DNA of 15,810 nt from the NCBI GenBank assembly GCA_903872255.1, contig CAIQJW010000060.1:1-15810 (forward strand), read 5' to 3'. This document shows, in pieces, positions 13,597 to 15,810 of the stretch. The notes beneath the pieces were generated by a model that did not search any database, was not told where the DNA came from, and worked only from the letters and a program-made list of their open reading frames with translations. Origin of the DNA: an uncultured delta proteobacterium. Its GTDB lineage: Bacteria > Desulfobacterota > Syntrophorhabdia > Syntrophorhabdales > Syntrophorhabdaceae. How positions within the stretch are numbered: position 1 is the stretch's first letter; every line of letters starts with the position of its first letter. Made by a program: the position numbers and the translations under genes.

Positions 13597-14660
13597 ACCC
13601 GAAGATTATTAAGGGAGGCGTCGACTTGAAAGAGGAGAACAGCAAAGGAAAGGCCATCGATATGGCAGTATCCCAGATCGAGCGTCTCTTCGGCAAAGGC
13701 GCTATCATGAAGCTTGGAGGAAATCCAATCGCGGCGGTTCCTGTCGTTTCGACGGGCTCGATCGCGCTCGATCTCGCGCTCGGCATCGGCGGGCTCCCCC
13801 GCGGCCGGGTTATAGAGATCTTCGGTCCGGAAGCCTCGGGCAAGACCACGCTGGCCCTGCAGGTCGTGAGCGAGATCCAGAAAACCGGCGGCGCCGCGGC
13901 ATTTATCGATGCCGAGCATGCGCTCGATGTCAGCTATGCGCGCAGGATCGGGGTGAACACCGATGAACTGCTTATATCGCAGCCGGATACCGGAGAGCAG
14001 GCCCTCGAGATCGGGGAGATATTGGTTCGCAGCGGCGCAGTAGACGTGGTCGTTGTAGACTCTGTTGCGGCGCTGGTACCGAGAGCCGAGATAGAAGGAG
14101 AGATGGGCGACTCCCACATGGGCCTTCAGGCACGACTAATGTCGCAGGCGCTTCGAAAACTGACGGGAATAACCAGTAAATCGATGACAACCGTTATATT
14201 TATCAACCAGATACGCCAGAAGATCGGGGTCATGTTCGGGAACCCGGAGACAACAACGGGCGGCAATGCCCTTAAATTCTATGCCTCGGTGCGGCTCGAT
14301 ATCAGGCGGATCGCAGCAATAAAGGACGGCCAGGAAATAATCGGCAACCGGACACGGGTAAAGATCGTGAAAAATAAACTGGCGCCACCCTTCAGGGAAG
14401 TTGAGTTCGACATCATATTCGGTGAAGGCATATCGCGTGAAGGTGATGTCATAGACCTCGCGGTGGATATGGGGATCGTTGAAAAGGCGGGCACCTGGTA
14501 TTCATACGGGGATTCACGAATAGGCCAGGGAAGGGAAAACGCCAAGGAATATATGAAAGCACATCCCGAAACACTCAAAGAGATAGAGGGCAAAATTACC
14601 GAACAGGCCGGGATCAAAAAGGGAGAAGAGAGTAGTGACATCACGAGCGCTAAGACGTAA
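13593..14660 (+). CDS. recA: RecA recombinase
   Basis: A 355-residue ATP-dependent strand-exchange protein and LexA coprotease. Walker A is G-P-E-A-S-G-K-T-T (78-86), the Walker B strand is D-V-V-V-V-D (151-156), followed by S-V-A-A-L-V-P-R-A-E-I-E-G (loop L1 region), and loop L2 with F-I-N-Q-I-R-x-K-I-G-V-M-F-G (203-216). The C-terminus is typical, with K- and E-rich residues. Two starts are credible: ATG 13593 (AAGGAG four bases upstream, ATGA overlap with thpR) and TTG 13626, which has a better-spaced GGGAGG (13613-13618) and gives the family-like start K-E-E-N-S-K-G-K-A. I list the longer form. No LexA box of a type I know was seen upstream, so recA appears to rely on operon transcription or an internal promoter. 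It overlaps alaS by 26 bases. Confidence 0.98.
   Translation: MNPKIIKGGVDLKEENSKGKAIDMAVSQIERLFGKGAIMKLGGNPIAAVPVVSTGSIALDLALGIGGLPRGRVIEIFGPEASGKTTLALQVVSEIQKTGGAAAFIDAEHALDVSYARRIGVNTDELLISQPDTGEQALEIGEILVRSGAVDVVVVDSVAALVPRAEIEGEMGDSHMGLQARLMSQALRKLTGITSKSMTTVIFINQIRQKIGVMFGNPETTTGGNALKFYASVRLDIRRIAAIKDGQEIIGNRTRVKIVKNKLAPPFREVEFDIIFGEGISREGDVIDLAVDMGIVEKAGTWYSYGDSRIGQGRENAKEYMKAHPETLKEIEGKITEQAGIKKGEESSDITSAKT
13613..13618 (+). promoter_or_regulatory. Internal ribosome binding site for an alternative recA start
   Basis: GGGAGG lies seven bases before TTG 13626, in frame with and 33 bases downstream of the ATG at 13593. Spacing and strength are better than for the first start, so either or both may be used. 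Confidence 0.45.
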
Positions 14661-15810
14661 ATTTCTTGAATATTTTGAGCGAAACGGCCATACGATAGTT
14701 CCCAGTTCAGGATTACTGCCGGAAAAAGACCCGACCCTGCTGTTTGTAAATGCGGGGATGGTCCAGTTCAAGAACCTTTTTCTCGGCATAGAGAAAAGGC
14801 AGTACTTGAGGGCGACGTCCTGTCAGAAATGCGTCCGTGCGGGCGGCAAACACAACGACCTCGACAATATCGGGAAAACCCTCCGGCACCACACATTTTT
14901 TGAAATGCTGGGAAATTTCTCATTCGGCGACTATTTCAAAAAGGATGCGATCGCCTATGCGTGGGAATTCCTGACAAAAGAGCTTGGCCTCGATGAATCA
15001 AAGATGTGGATAACCGTATTTCGCGAGGACAATGAGGCGGAAGAGCTCTGGAAAAAGACCGGCGTCCGGCCCGACAGGATAGTCCGGCTTGACGAGAAAG
15101 ATAATTTTTGGTCAATGGGCGACGAAGGCCCCTGCGGCCCGTGTTCGGAGATCCTTTATGACCTCGGCCCCGATGTCGGCTGCAGGCAGCCGTCATGCGC
15201 TGTCGGCTGCGATTGCGACCGTTTTCTGGAGATATGGAACCTTGTCTTTATGGAATTCGATAGAAGCGCCGACGGACAGATGAAAAAATTGCCGAGCCCG
15301 TCTATCGACACCGGTATGGGCCTTGAGCGTGTTGCCTCAATTATGCAGGGTAAGATCGGCAATTACGATACCGACCTTTTCGTGCCCATCATCAGGCGGA
15401 TCGAGGACATAGCGGGATGCGCATACGGTGAAAATGAAAAAAACGACATAGCTATACGCGTTATTGCGGACCATGCCCGGGGCGCTACATTTATCATAAA
15501 CGACGGCGTTCTTCCGTCAAAGGACGGCAGAGGATATGTCCTGAGGAGGATCATCCGGCGCGCCCTGCGTTATGGAAAAAAATTGGGAATACAGAAAGAA
15601 TTCCTCAATGATCTGACAAAAAATGTTGTCGATATCATGGAAGATGCGTATCCGGACATAAAAAACAATCATTCGTACATAATGAGGGTCATAAAAGGCG
15701 AAGAGGAACGGTTCGTCGAAACGCTTGGGATGGGGATGAAGCTGTACGAGGAATTTACCCGGGAGCTTAAAGACCAGGGCACAACGGTCATTCCGGGAAA
15801 CCTCGTATAC
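14635..15810 (+). CDS. alaS: Alanyl-tRNA synthetase, 3'-truncated by the window
   Basis: The first 392 residues of a class II synthetase that charges tRNA-Ala; the window ends in frame inside the gene, where a full protein is about 870-880 residues. The N-terminal block (R-R-K-F-L-E-Y-F-E-R-N-G-H) and P-T-L-L-F-V-N-A-G-M-V-Q-F-K are characteristic. Motif 2, around L-R-H-H-T-F-F-E-M-L-G-N-F-S-F-G-D-Y-F, and motif 3, D-T-G-M-G-L-E-R (near residue 225), are intact. A Cys cluster, G-C-x-x-x-x-C-x-x-G-C-D-C-D, precedes R-F-L-E-I-W-N-L-V-F. The start is GTG 14635, with purine-rich AGAGAG just upstream, and lies 26 bases inside recA. No recX lies between the two, and no separate promoter or T-box leader is visible. 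Confidence 0.96.
   Translation, partial: MTSRALRRKFLEYFERNGHTIVPSSGLLPEKDPTLLFVNAGMVQFKNLFLGIEKRQYLRATSCQKCVRAGGKHNDLDNIGKTLRHHTFFEMLGNFSFGDYFKKDAIAYAWEFLTKELGLDESKMWITVFREDNEAEELWKKTGVRPDRIVRLDEKDNFWSMGDEGPCGPCSEILYDLGPDVGCRQPSCAVGCDCDRFLEIWNLVFMEFDRSADGQMKKLPSPSIDTGMGLERVASIMQGKIGNYDTDLFVPIIRRIEDIAGCAYGENEKNDIAIRVIADHARGATFIINDGVLPSKDGRGYVLRRIIRRALRYGKKLGIQKEFLNDLTKNVVDIMEDAYPDIKNNHSYIMRVIKGEEERFVETLGMGMKLYEEFTRELKDQGTTVIPGNLVY

Noticed and set aside
1..15810. CRISPR array, tRNA or rRNA gene, insertion sequence, prophage or defence system
   Set aside because: No regularly spaced repeats, cloverleaf-like genes, transposase or phage proteins were recognised; almost every base lies in an assigned core or transport gene.

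Overview
The window is a dense bacterial chromosomal segment, probably from a Gram-negative anaerobe of the deltaproteobacterial (Desulfobacterota) type. That placement is inferred from the gene set: a GT9 heptosyltransferase-like enzyme, a BepA-like periplasmic M48 protease, a Liv-type transporter under an FCD regulator, and recA followed directly by alaS. There is no 16S or other direct marker. No tRNA, rRNA, CRISPR array, insertion sequence or phage gene was seen, and no gap between genes exceeds about 130 bases.

Layout. Positions 2-868: the 3' part of a PfkB-family sugar kinase, followed by a long perfect inverted repeat with a T-tract (874-936). Positions 1000-1869: a short GT9 glycosyltransferase. 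Positions 1893-4168, minus strand: a two-gene envelope operon, with an S11 D-Ala-D-Ala carboxypeptidase first and an M48 metalloprotease with a TPR-like tail second, joined by a TAATG overlap. Positions 4169-4264: a divergent promoter region with a GTATAC palindrome that fits a GntR operator. Positions 4265-9571: an FCD-type GntR regulator followed by a complete Liv/HAAT ABC transporter (binding protein, two permeases, two ATPases).

Positions 9639-15810 are one tightly packed plus-strand chain: an unrecognised exported CxxC protein, hisA, hisF, hisI, pgpA, pncC (stand-alone CinA C-terminal domain), thpR, recA and the 5' part of alaS. All junctions overlap except hisF-hisI, which is 35 bases apart. 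Histidine synthesis, phospholipid synthesis, nucleotide salvage, RNA processing, recombination and translation genes are therefore probably on shared transcripts. hisH, the partner of hisF, is absent; the exported protein gene occupies the place upstream of hisA where hisH often lies.

Most of the window is ordinary core genome, and I found no convincing new multi-gene system. Worth a second look are the exported CPICG protein coupled to hisA, several transcript-leading genes that lack a Shine-Dalgarno but have a -10-like box almost touching the ATG, a perfect 26-base repeat shared by hisA and hisF, a heptamer-built inverted repeat after the kinase, and a Liv transporter whose ligand the context does not reveal.
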